A DNA stretch of 37,956 nt from Rhodobiaceae bacterium UBA7804. GTDB taxonomy: Bacteria; Pseudomonadota; Alphaproteobacteria; Parvibaculales; Parvibaculaceae. How positions within the stretch are numbered: position 1 is the first letter of the stretch; every line of letters begins with the position of its first letter. The stretch is from the NCBI GenBank assembly GCA_002480495.1, contig DLCG01000009.1, forward strand, positions 75,744-113,699, written 5' to 3'. The notes under the pieces were generated by a model, which saw only the letters and a list, made by a program, of their open reading frames with translations, was not told where the DNA came from and did not search any database. A program made the translations under genes and the position numbers. Positions 25,659 to 33,098 of this stretch are shown one piece after another.

Positions 25659-26126
25659 ATGAGCGACTGGAAACTACCGCGGGAAGGCGGGTGCCTGTGT
25701 GGAAAGGTGCGGTTCCGGATAACCGCACCTCCGCTGCTCACCATGGCGTGCCATTGCAAGGGCTGCCAGCGTCTGACGGCGAGCGCCTTTTCGCTCAGCG
25801 CCGCCGTTCCGAGCGGCGGCTTCGAACTCGTGCAGGGCGAGCCTGTCATCGGCGCGTTACACGGCCCGCACAAGCACTATTTCTGCGACTATTGCATGAG
25901 CTGGCTGTTCACCCGGCCGGACGGAATGGACTGGTTCGTGAATGTCAGGGCCCCGATGCTCGACGATCCGGCAGGCTTCTCCACGCCATATGTCGAGACG
26001 GCGGCAGCGGAGAAACTTCCCTGGGTGAAGACACCAGCAGCTCGCAGTTTCGACGGCTTTCCGGACCTCGAAGCCATGACGAGCGCCGTCGAAGAGTTTG
26101 CAACCCTGGGCGGCCCGGCTAGCTAG
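25659..26126 (+). CDS. GFA-family zinc protein
   Basis: A 155-residue protein of the glutathione-dependent formaldehyde-activating (GFA/CENP-V) fold. Its zinc ligands are all visible: C12 and C14 (GGCLCGKV), C31, C33 and C36 (CHCKGCQR), C76 and C79 (FCDYCM). The founding enzyme joins formaldehyde to glutathione, but that activity is doubted and most members have no known reaction. It is probably co-transcribed with the acyl-CoA dehydrogenase gene. Its last eight bases overlap the 3' end of the convergent TetR gene. Confidence 0.9.
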   Translation: MSDWKLPREGGCLCGKVRFRITAPPLLTMACHCKGCQRLTASAFSLSAAVPSGGFELVQGEPVIGALHGPHKHYFCDYCMSWLFTRPDGMDWFVNVRAPMLDDPAGFSTPYVETAAAEKLPWVKTPAARSFDGFPDLEAMTSAVEEFATLGGPAS

Positions 26127-26745
26127 ATTCCGGGTCGCAGCCGACAGCCATGCGATAAGTCAGGCGCGCCAGCTCCGTTGTGAGTTCGGCGCGCTTTTTT
26201 TCACCGACATCGCGGAAGGCCACTTCGAGGATTGCGTTGTAGAGCATTTCCGAGATGAGCCAGGCATCCTCCTCGGGCATGGGAAGGTCGAGCGCGCCAG
26301 CGGCTCGGATACGGACACGCTGGGAGAGGGCGGCAAGCGCTGCGCGCGTTTCCATTACCACGGGAAGCTGCGGAACGAAGGGCACCTGACGCAGCAGGAC
26401 ACGAAAGACATCGCGATCCTCCACCATCGAGCCGACGGCGCGCGAAATCATATGAGCCACGGCAGGCCATGGTTCCTGCCCGACCGCCTCCGCGAATGCC
26501 TCCTCCATGTTCGCCTCGACCTTCGCCATCAGGCGCGATGTCAGTTCGGCGACAATCGCCTCCTTGTTCGGGAAAAACTCATAAAGCGTCGCAATGCCGA
26601 CGCCGGCCTCTTCGGCGATGCGATTGGTCGTCAGCGTCTCATAGCCGCGCCTCGCCAAAAGCCGAGCAGCGCCTTCCAGAATGGCTGCGAAGCTGGCGCG
26701 GGAACGGGCCTGTTTTGGCCATTTTTTTGGTTTGAAATCAGTCAC
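26119..26745 (-). CDS. TetR-family transcriptional regulator
   Basis: A 208-residue regulator. The helix-turn-helix is at about 39-58 (TTNRIAEEAGVGIATLYEFF), followed by NKEAIVAEL, the standard TetR pattern. The rest is an all-helical ligand domain. The start is taken as the GTG at 26745, which gives a normal TetR length; the frame is open further upstream but enters the divergent promoter. It faces the MpaB-like oxygenase gene across 121 bases holding a strong palindrome, so it most likely represses that gene, itself, or both. An acyl-CoA or the oxygenase substrate may be the inducer. Confidence 0.9.
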   Translation of the reverse strand: MTDFKPKKWPKQARSRASFAAILEGAARLLARRGYETLTTNRIAEEAGVGIATLYEFFPNKEAIVAELTSRLMAKVEANMEEAFAEAVGQEPWPAVAHMISRAVGSMVEDRDVFRVLLRQVPFVPQLPVVMETRAALAALSQRVRIRAAGALDLPMPEEDAWLISEMLYNAILEVAFRDVGEKKRAELTTELARLTYRMAVGCDPESS

Positions 26746-26805
26746 TTGAGAGAAACCAAGAGAGACAATGGACGGCGATCTCGTCGCCACGCGAATCCGA
26801 GTTTT

Positions 26806-26821
26806 CCGAGCAATTGCTTGG
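26806..26821. promoter_or_regulatory. Probable TetR operator
   Basis: CCGAGCAATTGCTTGG is a 16-bp palindrome with one mismatched pair and a perfect 10-bp core (AGCAATTGCT). It lies 61 bases from the TetR start and 46 from the MpaB-like start, beside a TATATT that could be a -10 element. A second, weaker repeat GGCGA-N5-TCGCC is at 26774-26788. Confidence 0.6.
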
Positions 26822-26866
26822 ATTATATTGACGATGGGGAGCAGGAGCAAAACGGGAGAGAGAAAC

Positions 26867-27784
26867 ATGGCTGCACAAAGTCGGACGGCATCGGCGCTCA
26901 AGCGCGATGGAGCGGAGAGCACCCCCATGCGCGACTATTCGAGCCCGATGCCACGGCTCGATTTCTCGAAGCCCGAAGGCGATCCGGGCCTGCTTGGGCC
27001 GGGCTCCATGGGCTGGAAGGTGAGTGCGAATCCCATCGTCAGCGCCGTCGGCGGCATTGCGGCGGTGATCCTCGAACTCGCCGAGAAACATGTGCGCGCC
27101 GGCGTCTGGGACCATTCGACCTTCAAGGTCGATCCGATACGCCGGATGGAGCGGACCGGCATGGCTGCCGCGGCCGTGACCTATGGGCCCACCAAGATGG
27201 CGGAGATGACGTTTCAGCGCGTGACGCGGATGCATGAGCGCGTGAACGGCACTACGCATGATGGTGACACCTATCGCGCCATGGACCCGAAACTTCTCAC
27301 CTGGGTGCATGTGACGGCAGCGTGGGGTTTCCTCAACGCCTACAAGCGCTATGCCAATCCCTCGCTTTCCCGCGAGGACGAGGACCGCTACTACCGCGAG
27401 GGCGAAGTGATCGGCAAAGGCTTCGGTGCGGAATGGGTGCCGACTTCCAAGGCGGAGATGAATGTCTACATGGCGGAGATGACGCCGAATCTCTATGCGA
27501 ACGACACGGTGCAGGAGTTCCTTGAACTGGTCCGGAACGCAACTCCACTGGGTCAGGCAGGCAAGCCCGTGCAGCGGCTCATCACGCAGGCGGCAATCGA
27601 CCTCTTGCCCAAACATTTGCAGGAGCAATGCGGCGTCGCGGTTTCCCCAGCGGCAAGGCCGCTCGTGCGCCCGGCCGTGCGGGCACTAGCCCATTCAGCA
27701 GGCTTTGCCATGCGCTTCGCGACGAATTCGCCTGCGCATCAGGCTTGCCGCCGCATGGGAGTCTCGACAGACTGTCTGCGCTGA
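26867..27784 (+). CDS. MpaB/DUF2236-family oxygenase
   Basis: A 305-residue protein of the DUF2236 family, which includes fungal MpaB and bacterial latex-clearing protein; studied members are heme-b enzymes that cut carbon-carbon double bonds with O2. Family marks include YRAMDPKLLTWVHVTAAWG, whose His is a conserved candidate heme contact, AYKRYANPSLSREDEDRYY, and EWVPTSKAEMNVYMAEM. There is no signal peptide, unlike secreted latex-clearing proteins, so its substrate is probably inside the cell, such as an isoprenoid or lipid; that is inference. The start at 26867 follows GGGAGAGAG. A second acyl-CoA dehydrogenase gene follows after 29 bases. Confidence 0.88.
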   Translation: MAAQSRTASALKRDGAESTPMRDYSSPMPRLDFSKPEGDPGLLGPGSMGWKVSANPIVSAVGGIAAVILELAEKHVRAGVWDHSTFKVDPIRRMERTGMAAAAVTYGPTKMAEMTFQRVTRMHERVNGTTHDGDTYRAMDPKLLTWVHVTAAWGFLNAYKRYANPSLSREDEDRYYREGEVIGKGFGAEWVPTSKAEMNVYMAEMTPNLYANDTVQEFLELVRNATPLGQAGKPVQRLITQAAIDLLPKHLQEQCGVAVSPAARPLVRPAVRALAHSAGFAMRFATNSPAHQACRRMGVSTDCLR

Positions 27785-27813
27785 TCAACGACATCCTTTA
27801 AGCAGAAGAAAAA

Positions 27814-29016
27814 ATGAATCTCGACCTGACGCCTGCGGATGCAGCCTTCCGCGACGAAGTGCGCGCTTTTCTCGATGAGAATCTGACGCCGGAACTCGCG
27901 GAAGCGGGAAAGCTCACCACCTCCGTCTTCACGGACAAGCAGTGGAACCTCGCCTGGCAGAAAATCCTCTACAGGAAGGGCTGGGTGGCGCCGAGCTGGC
28001 CGGTCGAGTATGGCGGCACGGGCTGGACCGAGATGCAGAAGTACATCTGGACTTCGGAATGCACGCGATACGGCACACCCAATCTTTCGCCGATGGGGCT
28101 TCGCATGTGCGGGCCCATGCTGATGAAGTTCGGAACGAAGGAACAGAAAGACCATTACCTGCCGCGCATTCTTTCGGGCGAAGACTACTGGTGTCAGGGC
28201 TATTCGGAGCCGGGCGCCGGATCGGACCTGGCGTCCTTGCAGCTGAAGGCGGTGAGCGATGGCGACGACTATGTGCTGAACGGAACCAAGATCTGGACCA
28301 CGCATGCGCATTTCGCGAACATGATGTTCTGCCTCGTGCGCACGGATGCGAGCGGTAAGCCCCAGGAAGGCATCACCTTCCTCCTTCTCGACATGACGAC
28401 ACCCGGCATCAAGGTGGAGCCGATCATCACGCTTGCCGGTGAGCATGAGGTGAACCAGGTGTTCTTCGACGATGTGCGCGTGCCGAAGAAGAACCGCGTC
28501 GGCGAGGAAAATCAGGGCTGGACGGTCGCCAAATATCTTCTCGAGTTCGAGCGCGGCGGTGCTTTTGCCGCGTCGCTCGAAGTGGGCATAGAGAAAATCC
28601 GCGAAGTCGCATCCGGCGAGCGATCAGGCGACGGCACGCGACTCATCGACGATGAAACCTTCGCGCGAAAGATTGCCGAAGCCGCCATCGAGGTAAAGGC
28701 GATGGAGATGACCGAGCATCGCGTGATGGCGGAACTCGCGGGCGGCAAGAACCCGGGCCCTGCCTCCTCCATGCTCAAGACGCGCGGCACGGAAATGCGC
28801 CAGCGCCTCGACGAGATCGCCATCGAGACGATCGCCTTCTATGCAGGCGCGGATCAGCACGATGCGCGAACGCCGGGCTCGAATGTCGAACCTATCGGGC
28901 CGGCAGAAGGCATGGTCTTCATGCCGACCTACCTCAACAACCGGGCCGCTTCTATCTATGGCGGCTCGAACGAAGTTCAGCGCGGCATCATGGCGAAGCT
29001 GGTGCTGGGGCTCTGA
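27814..29016 (+). CDS. Acyl-CoA dehydrogenase (second of two paralogues)
   Basis: A 400-residue paralogue of the enzyme at 24430, with the same landmarks: CQGYSEPGAGSDLASLQ at 127-143, E246 in FERGG, and YGGSNEVQRGIMAK at the end. The region around VNQVFFDDVRVPKKNRVG is identical in both. Both copies keep the likely catalytic Glu, so neither looks like an inactive partner. They could act on different chain lengths or form a mixed complex, as some actinobacterial sterol acyl-CoA dehydrogenases do. Close spacing after the MpaB-like gene suggests one operon; the acyl substrate may be the product of that oxygenase. Confidence 0.93.
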   Translation: MNLDLTPADAAFRDEVRAFLDENLTPELAEAGKLTTSVFTDKQWNLAWQKILYRKGWVAPSWPVEYGGTGWTEMQKYIWTSECTRYGTPNLSPMGLRMCGPMLMKFGTKEQKDHYLPRILSGEDYWCQGYSEPGAGSDLASLQLKAVSDGDDYVLNGTKIWTTHAHFANMMFCLVRTDASGKPQEGITFLLLDMTTPGIKVEPIITLAGEHEVNQVFFDDVRVPKKNRVGEENQGWTVAKYLLEFERGGAFAASLEVGIEKIREVASGERSGDGTRLIDDETFARKIAEAAIEVKAMEMTEHRVMAELAGGKNPGPASSMLKTRGTEMRQRLDEIAIETIAFYAGADQHDARTPGSNVEPIGPAEGMVFMPTYLNNRAASIYGGSNEVQRGIMAKLVLGL

Positions 29017-29019
29017 CCT

Positions 29020-29460
29020 TCAGGCCTTCCGTTCGATCAGGAGCGTCGTCGTCTGGGTGAAGACCGTCTCGTCATTCTGGTTCATCAGGATGTGGCGGTT
29101 CTTCACGACGCCACGGTCCGGCTTCGAGGAGGACGGTTTCGTCTCGATGCATTCGATAACGAGGCGGAGCGTGTCGCCGAGTTTAGCAGGCTTCAGGAAT
29201 CGCACCTCGTCATAGCCGAGAGCGCCGATCACGGCGGTTTCCTCCGGCAGACGCGAGGCCAGCCAGAGGACGATGGCCTGGATATGCGTGCCGCAGGCGG
29301 TCAGCGTGCCGTAGACCGATTTCGCTGCGGCTTCCTCATCGACATGAAAGGGCTGCGGGTCCCACTTCGTCGCGAAGGAAACGAGTTCGTCCTTCGTCAT
29401 CTCGTAGCGGGCCGGAATGTCGTGGCGTTCGCCGAGCTGGAAATCATCGAAGTAGCGCAT
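29020..29460 (-). CDS. MaoC-like dehydratase (single hot-dog domain)
   Basis: A 146-residue hot-dog protein of the MaoC family. The hydratase 2 motif is present with D34 and H39 (TKWDPQPFHVDEEAA), then YGTLTACGTHIQA. Such proteins add water to trans-2-enoyl-CoA to give the (R)-3-hydroxyacyl-CoA. It could act directly after the acyl-CoA dehydrogenases. It is encoded on the other strand, ending three bases from the second dehydrogenase gene. Confidence 0.88.
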   Translation of the reverse strand: MRYFDDFQLGERHDIPARYEMTKDELVSFATKWDPQPFHVDEEAAAKSVYGTLTACGTHIQAIVLWLASRLPEETAVIGALGYDEVRFLKPAKLGDTLRLVIECIETKPSSSKPDRGVVKNRHILMNQNDETVFTQTTTLLIERKA

Positions 29461-29519
29461 TTCTTTCTCCCGATTCGCGGCGAACGAGGCCCGTCATCAG
29501 CATACCGCAACCAGATCAT

Positions 29520-29547
29520 TTGCGCCCACGCCGACCGCTCCTGTAAT
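29520..29547 (+). promoter_or_regulatory. Promoter-like element of first methyltransferase
   Basis: TTGCGC and TGTAAT are separated by 16 bases and lie 31 bases before the ATG at 29579. The paralogous gene has the same layout (TTGCCC-N16-TGTACC) with a shared GCTCCTGTA, which supports both. Confidence 0.45.
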
Positions 29548-29578
29548 TTCGGGTACCGCGTCAGCCACGGAAAAGAAA

Positions 29579-30349
29579 ATGGGCATCATCTGGGGAGAAG
29601 GTAACCGCTTCGAGCTGAACGGCATCAGGTTTCAGTTCATCGGCCAGCTCAGGGAGCTCTTCGCTCTGAAGGAGGAAGACGGTCTGGTTCTCGGCAAATG
29701 GCGCCGCGTGCTAGATGCCTATATTGACGCGATGTCCGGCCTGTCCCCCCAGAACATCTTCGAATTGGGAATATTCCGAGGCGGCAGCGCGGCCTTCTTT
29801 AACGAATGGCTGAACCCGGAGAAGCTCGTCGCCATAGACTACATGCAAGCTCCGACGGATGGCTTCAAGGCTTACCTGGAAAGCGCACCAAATGCGGGGC
29901 GCATCCGCCCTTACTTCGGCACAGACCAGGCGGACAAGCAAAAACTCGGAAGTATCTGCAGTAGGGAATTCGGCGACGCGCTTCTCGATCTCGTGATCGA
30001 CGATGCTTCGCATCTGCTCGACAAGACAAAAACCTCGTTCAACTTCCTCTTTCCGAGGGTGAAGGCCGGCGGCCTTTATGTAATCGAAGATTGGTCATGG
30101 GCGCATATGGACGATCCCGACGGAGTCTTCCGGCAGAGATTTCACGCCGAGCCTGCAATGTCGAATCTCGTTATCGAGATCATGCTGGCATCGGCCAGAC
30201 GCCCCGATCTCATTCCCGAAGTGCGCGTTTTTCCAAGCTGCGCCTTCATCCGCAGAGGCGAAGGGGAGACCGGAGAAGATTTCGATATCTCGCGCGAGAG
30301 CTTTCACCGCGGATTGCCGATAGGCGGATCCGACCTGTTTGACCGCTGA
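29579..30349 (+). CDS. Class I SAM-dependent methyltransferase (tandem copy 1)
   Basis: A 256-residue protein with a Rossmann-like methyltransferase core. Motif I is IFELGIFRGGS (60-70), the acidic strand is KLVAIDYM (82-89), and DLVIDDASH (137-145) precedes GGLYVIEDWSWAH. The DDASH and IEDW pattern resembles the Methyltransf_24/CmcI-like group acting on sugars or small molecules. A distinctive N-terminal part, FELNGIRFQFIGQL and LFALKEEDGLVLGK, is shared with the next gene. It is cytoplasmic, with no membrane segment. The methyl acceptor is unknown; no glycosyltransferase or polysaccharide genes are near. Confidence 0.82.
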   Translation: MGIIWGEGNRFELNGIRFQFIGQLRELFALKEEDGLVLGKWRRVLDAYIDAMSGLSPQNIFELGIFRGGSAAFFNEWLNPEKLVAIDYMQAPTDGFKAYLESAPNAGRIRPYFGTDQADKQKLGSICSREFGDALLDLVIDDASHLLDKTKTSFNFLFPRVKAGGLYVIEDWSWAHMDDPDGVFRQRFHAEPAMSNLVIEIMLASARRPDLIPEVRVFPSCAFIRRGEGETGEDFDISRESFHRGLPIGGSDLFDR

Positions 30350-30373
30350 ACAAGACTGCAAGCAGAGTTGTAG

Positions 30374-30401
30374 TTGCCCGGGCCGGGAGTGCTCCTGTAC
30401 C
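30374..30401 (+). promoter_or_regulatory. Promoter-like element of second methyltransferase
   Basis: TTGCCC and TGTACC with a 16-base spacer, 33 bases before the ATG at 30435. It matches the element ahead of the first copy in position, spacing and the GCTCCTGTA block. Confidence 0.4.
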
Positions 30402-30434
30402 TTGGACCTCCATTTTACCGGCGCAGGAACGACA

Positions 30435-31199
30435 ATGAGCATCGTCTGGAACGACAAGGGTTTTCAGCTCAACGGAACCCAGTTCCAGTTGATCACCAAC
30501 CTGCACGATCTTTTCGCGCTCAAGGATCAGGAAGGTCTTGTACTCGGCAAGCCGAGGGATCTCATCGAGACCTATCTAGATCTGTTTTCGGATTTCTCAG
30601 CTCCCCGAATCTTCGAACTGGGGATTTTCCGGGGTGGCAGTACTGCCTTCTTCAACGAATTGCTGAGGCCCGAAAAACTCGTCGCAATCGACTTCATGGA
30701 AGATGCACGACCCGGCTTCAAGAACTATCTCGACACAGGTGCCAACGCTGCCAGCGTCCGCCCCTATTTCCAGGTAGACCAGGCCGACAAGCAAAGACTC
30801 GACGAAATATATACCTCAGAGTTCGGCAGCGCCCCGCTCGATCTCGTCGTGGACGATGCATCGCATATGCTTGAGCAAACACGCATCTCCTTCAATTTTC
30901 TCTTTCCCAAGCTTCGTCCCGGGGGCTTCTATATCATTGAGGACTGGTCATGGGCGCATGTCTACGATCCCGGGAAGATATTCGACAAGAATTTCGGCGG
31001 ACAGCCACCAATGTCCAACCTCATTATCGAGATCATGCTGGCTTCCGCCTATCATCAGCGCCTCATCCCAGAGCTGCGCATCTATCCGACATATGCGATC
31101 GTGCGCAAAGGCGACGCGGAAACCGGCCCCGGATTCGATATTGCCAAGCAATGCTTCGTGCGCGGAACATGCGTTGGAGGCGGTGACCTGTTCGGCTGA
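30435..31199 (+). CDS. Class I SAM-dependent methyltransferase (tandem copy 2)
   Basis: A 254-residue paralogue of the preceding gene, clearly from a tandem duplication: by eye more than half of the residues agree. It keeps RIFELGIFRGGS, KLVAIDFM, DLVVDDASH, FYIIEDWSWAH and MSNLIIEIMLASA, and the C-terminal GGGDLF. The N-terminal FQLNGTQFQLI and LFALKDQEGLVLGK are again present. Differences cluster in the region after the second strand and near the C terminus, where substrate contacts might lie. The start at 30435 is preceded by CAGGAACGAC. Both copies retain the core motifs, so both are probably functional. Confidence 0.82.
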   Translation: MSIVWNDKGFQLNGTQFQLITNLHDLFALKDQEGLVLGKPRDLIETYLDLFSDFSAPRIFELGIFRGGSTAFFNELLRPEKLVAIDFMEDARPGFKNYLDTGANAASVRPYFQVDQADKQRLDEIYTSEFGSAPLDLVVDDASHMLEQTRISFNFLFPKLRPGGFYIIEDWSWAHVYDPGKIFDKNFGGQPPMSNLIIEIMLASAYHQRLIPELRIYPTYAIVRKGDAETGPGFDIAKQCFVRGTCVGGGDLFG

Positions 31200-31356
31200 G
31201 AAAGACCTAAAACCCTCCATCGGGCAAATGGTTCTTGCGGCGGAGGTTGTTCTACTCTTACCGAGGTTGCCAATTTTCTCCGGACGAACCGATTTGCGAG
31301 AGGCGACTGTCGCGAAAATCGCGGCAATACGTTCGCACAAGACGCTCCCCCCACGC

Positions 31357-31384
31357 AAAAGGCCCGCGGGTTTCCCCGCGGGCC
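31357..31384 (-). terminator. Terminator downstream of thiolase
   Basis: GGCCCGCGGG and CCCGCGGGCC form a perfect 10-bp stem with a four-base loop. On the minus strand it is followed by TTTTGCG. It lies about 130 bases past the present thiolase stop but only about 25 past the stop in the duplicated copy. Confidence 0.85.
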
Positions 31385-31402
31385 TGAAGCATAGACCTTC
31401 GG

Positions 31403-31438
31403 AATCGCTTAGGCGAATTCGAAGAGACCGGCGGCGCC
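31403..31438 (-). pseudogene. Duplicated remnant of a thiolase C-terminal end
   Basis: On the minus strand this encodes GAAGLFEFA and a stop, the same ending as the intact thiolase. The 36 bases match 31506-31541 with four mismatches. Upstream of this block the similarity stops. It is either a relic of a second thiolase or an older 3' end displaced by a duplication. Confidence 0.6.
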
Positions 31439-31511
31439 GGCTGAAATCGCACTGGCGATTTCAGCATTCTTAAATGCGAATGGGCGCCTTTGCCGGTTCT
31501 TCGTAATTCGC

Positions 31512-32732
31512 TTATGCAAATTCGAAGAGACCAGCGGCGCCCATGCCACCACCGATGCACATGGTGACCACACCGTATTTCACGTTCTGGCCAGCCTGCT
31601 TGCGGCGGCGGCCTTCGAGAAGGATATGGCCGGTGCAGCGCGCACCGGTCATGCCGAAGGGGTGGCCGATGGCGATGGAGCCGCCATTCACATTGTACTT
31701 CTCGGGGTCGATGCCAAGACGGTCGCGGCTGTAGAGGCACTGGCTGGCGAAGGCTTCATTGAGTTCCCAGAGATCGATGTCGTCGATCTTGAGGCCCTGG
31801 CGCTCGAGCAGGCGCGGAACGGCGAAGACCGGGCCGATGCCCATTTCATCGGGTTCGCAACCTGCGACCGCGAAGCCGCGGAAGACGCCGAGAATGTCGA
31901 GACCGCGCTTCTCGGCTTCCTTACGCTCCATCAGGAGGACGGCGGCGGCGCCGTCGGACAGCTGCGAAGCGTTGCCGGCGGTGACGTACTTGCCTTCCTT
32001 TACCTTCTGGCCGTTCTTGAAGACCGGCTTCAGCGAAGCGAGACCTTCAAGCGTCGTGTCCGGACGGTTGCACTCGTCCTTGTCCACCGTGTAGTCGACG
32101 AGCGACTCTTCACCGGTTTCCTTGTTCACGACTTTCATCTTGGTCTGCATCGGGACGATTTCGTCCTTGAAAATGCCGTTCTGCTGGGCAGCGGCGATGC
32201 GCTGCTGGCTGCGGAGCGAATATTCGTCCTGGTATTCGCGCGAGACGCCATAACGCTCGGCGACGATTTCGGCCGTTTCGATCATCGCCATCCAGAGCTC
32301 GGGCTTTTCCTGCATGAGCTTCTCTTCGGTGAGACGATTCACATTCTGGCCGCCCATCTGGACGAGCGAAATGGACTCGACGCCCGCGCCGATCGCACAG
32401 GGAACGCCTTCATTGACGATCCGGCCCGCGGCCATGGCGACAGTCTGCAGGCCCGACGAGCAGAAGCGGTTGACCGTCGTGCCCGAGGTCGTGACCGGGC
32501 AGCCGGCCCAGATCGCGGAGAGGCGGCCGATATTCATGCCGGTGGCACCTTCAGGGGCGCCGCAGCCCATGATGACGTCTTCGACTTCGCCCGGCTCGAT
32601 GCCGGCGCGCGCGATGGCGTGCTTGATCGCGTGGCCTGCCATGGCGGCGCCGTGCGTGTTGTTGAAGCCGCCGCGGCCAGCCTTGGCAAGGCCGGTACGG
32701 GCGGTCGAAACGATGACTGCTTCTCTGGACAT
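31512..32732 (-). CDS. Acetyl-CoA C-acyltransferase (thiolase)
   Basis: A 406-residue thiolase that cleaves 3-ketoacyl-CoA to acetyl-CoA and a shortened acyl-CoA, or runs in reverse. The acyl-carrying nucleophile is C91 in NRFCSSGLQT. The catalytic His is H357 in NGGSIAIGHPFGMTGAR and the second Cys is C392 in CIGGGMGAAG. The start MSREAVIVSTARTG at 32732 follows GGGAG; the upstream extension has no support. It would complete a beta-oxidation sequence with the dehydrogenases and hydratases nearby, though it is transcribed as a separate unit. Confidence 0.94.
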   Translation of the reverse strand: MSREAVIVSTARTGLAKAGRGGFNNTHGAAMAGHAIKHAIARAGIEPGEVEDVIMGCGAPEGATGMNIGRLSAIWAGCPVTTSGTTVNRFCSSGLQTVAMAAGRIVNEGVPCAIGAGVESISLVQMGGQNVNRLTEEKLMQEKPELWMAMIETAEIVAERYGVSREYQDEYSLRSQQRIAAAQQNGIFKDEIVPMQTKMKVVNKETGEESLVDYTVDKDECNRPDTTLEGLASLKPVFKNGQKVKEGKYVTAGNASQLSDGAAAVLLMERKEAEKRGLDILGVFRGFAVAGCEPDEMGIGPVFAVPRLLERQGLKIDDIDLWELNEAFASQCLYSRDRLGIDPEKYNVNGGSIAIGHPFGMTGARCTGHILLEGRRRKQAGQNVKYGVVTMCIGGGMGAAGLFEFA

Positions 32733-33098
32733 GGACGGTCTCCCGAAGGGGTTAGCTGGCTTTTCAATTGCCCGGTTGGATGGCGAGGCCGGTCGCAGGC
32801 GTTTGCCGCCTTTTGGCATGGTTCCGGCCAAGTTGAGCCGCACCATAAACGGCCAGGAAGTTCGCTCAAAGCGGAATCTCGGTCATTTTCCGTAGGGTTG
32901 GCGCAGATAGATTGTTGAATTTTGAACAACCTGCCGACCGCATATGACAGGGGTGCCCAAATCTTGCCTTCAAATTTCCCCGTAACCGCCGCGAGTGAAC
33001 CCGATGCGGGTCACATTCGTTTTCCATCTTGAGAGCGTTGAAGGCGGATCGCGAATGGAAGGTCCGCCGGGTCCATGAAAGATGGAAGGGGTAGAAAG
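32733..33098. other. Divergent promoter region, thiolase / OmpA-like gene
   Basis: A 366-base gap with no good reading frame. It contains two short inverted repeats that may be operators or leader hairpins: GTGAACCCG-ATG-CGGGTCAC (32995-33014, one bulged base) and GGCGGA-N14-TCCGCC (33043-33068). It also has a weak TTGTT-N8-AACAA at 32912-32929. Confidence 0.5.

Larger units (their letters stand above)
31200..31511. other. Intergenic region with thiolase-end remnant
   Basis: This 312-base stretch has no intact gene. It holds the thiolase terminator (31357-31384), a copy of the thiolase 3' end (31403-31438), and an 11-bp perfect inverted repeat with a four-base loop (GCTGAAATCGC at 31440-31450, GCGATTTCAGC at 31455-31465). 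Confidence 0.7.

Noticed and set aside
25659..26126. Calling the GFA protein a formaldehyde-detoxifying enzyme
   Set aside because: Only the zinc fold is evident; no formaldehyde dehydrogenase or esterase is nearby and the activity is disputed for the family.
31403..31514. Thiolase extended by a frameshift to the outer GAAGLFEFA stop
   Set aside because: The intact gene already ends with the full conserved C terminus, so the outer copy is better read as a duplication.
31626..32918. 430-codon plus-strand frame over the thiolase
   Set aside because: It is a shadow of the thiolase; no motif or ribosome site supports it.
32912..32929. TTGTT-N8-AACAA as a FadR- or PsrA-type operator for the thiolase
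   Set aside because: The arms are only five bases and do not match a known fatty-acid regulator consensus.
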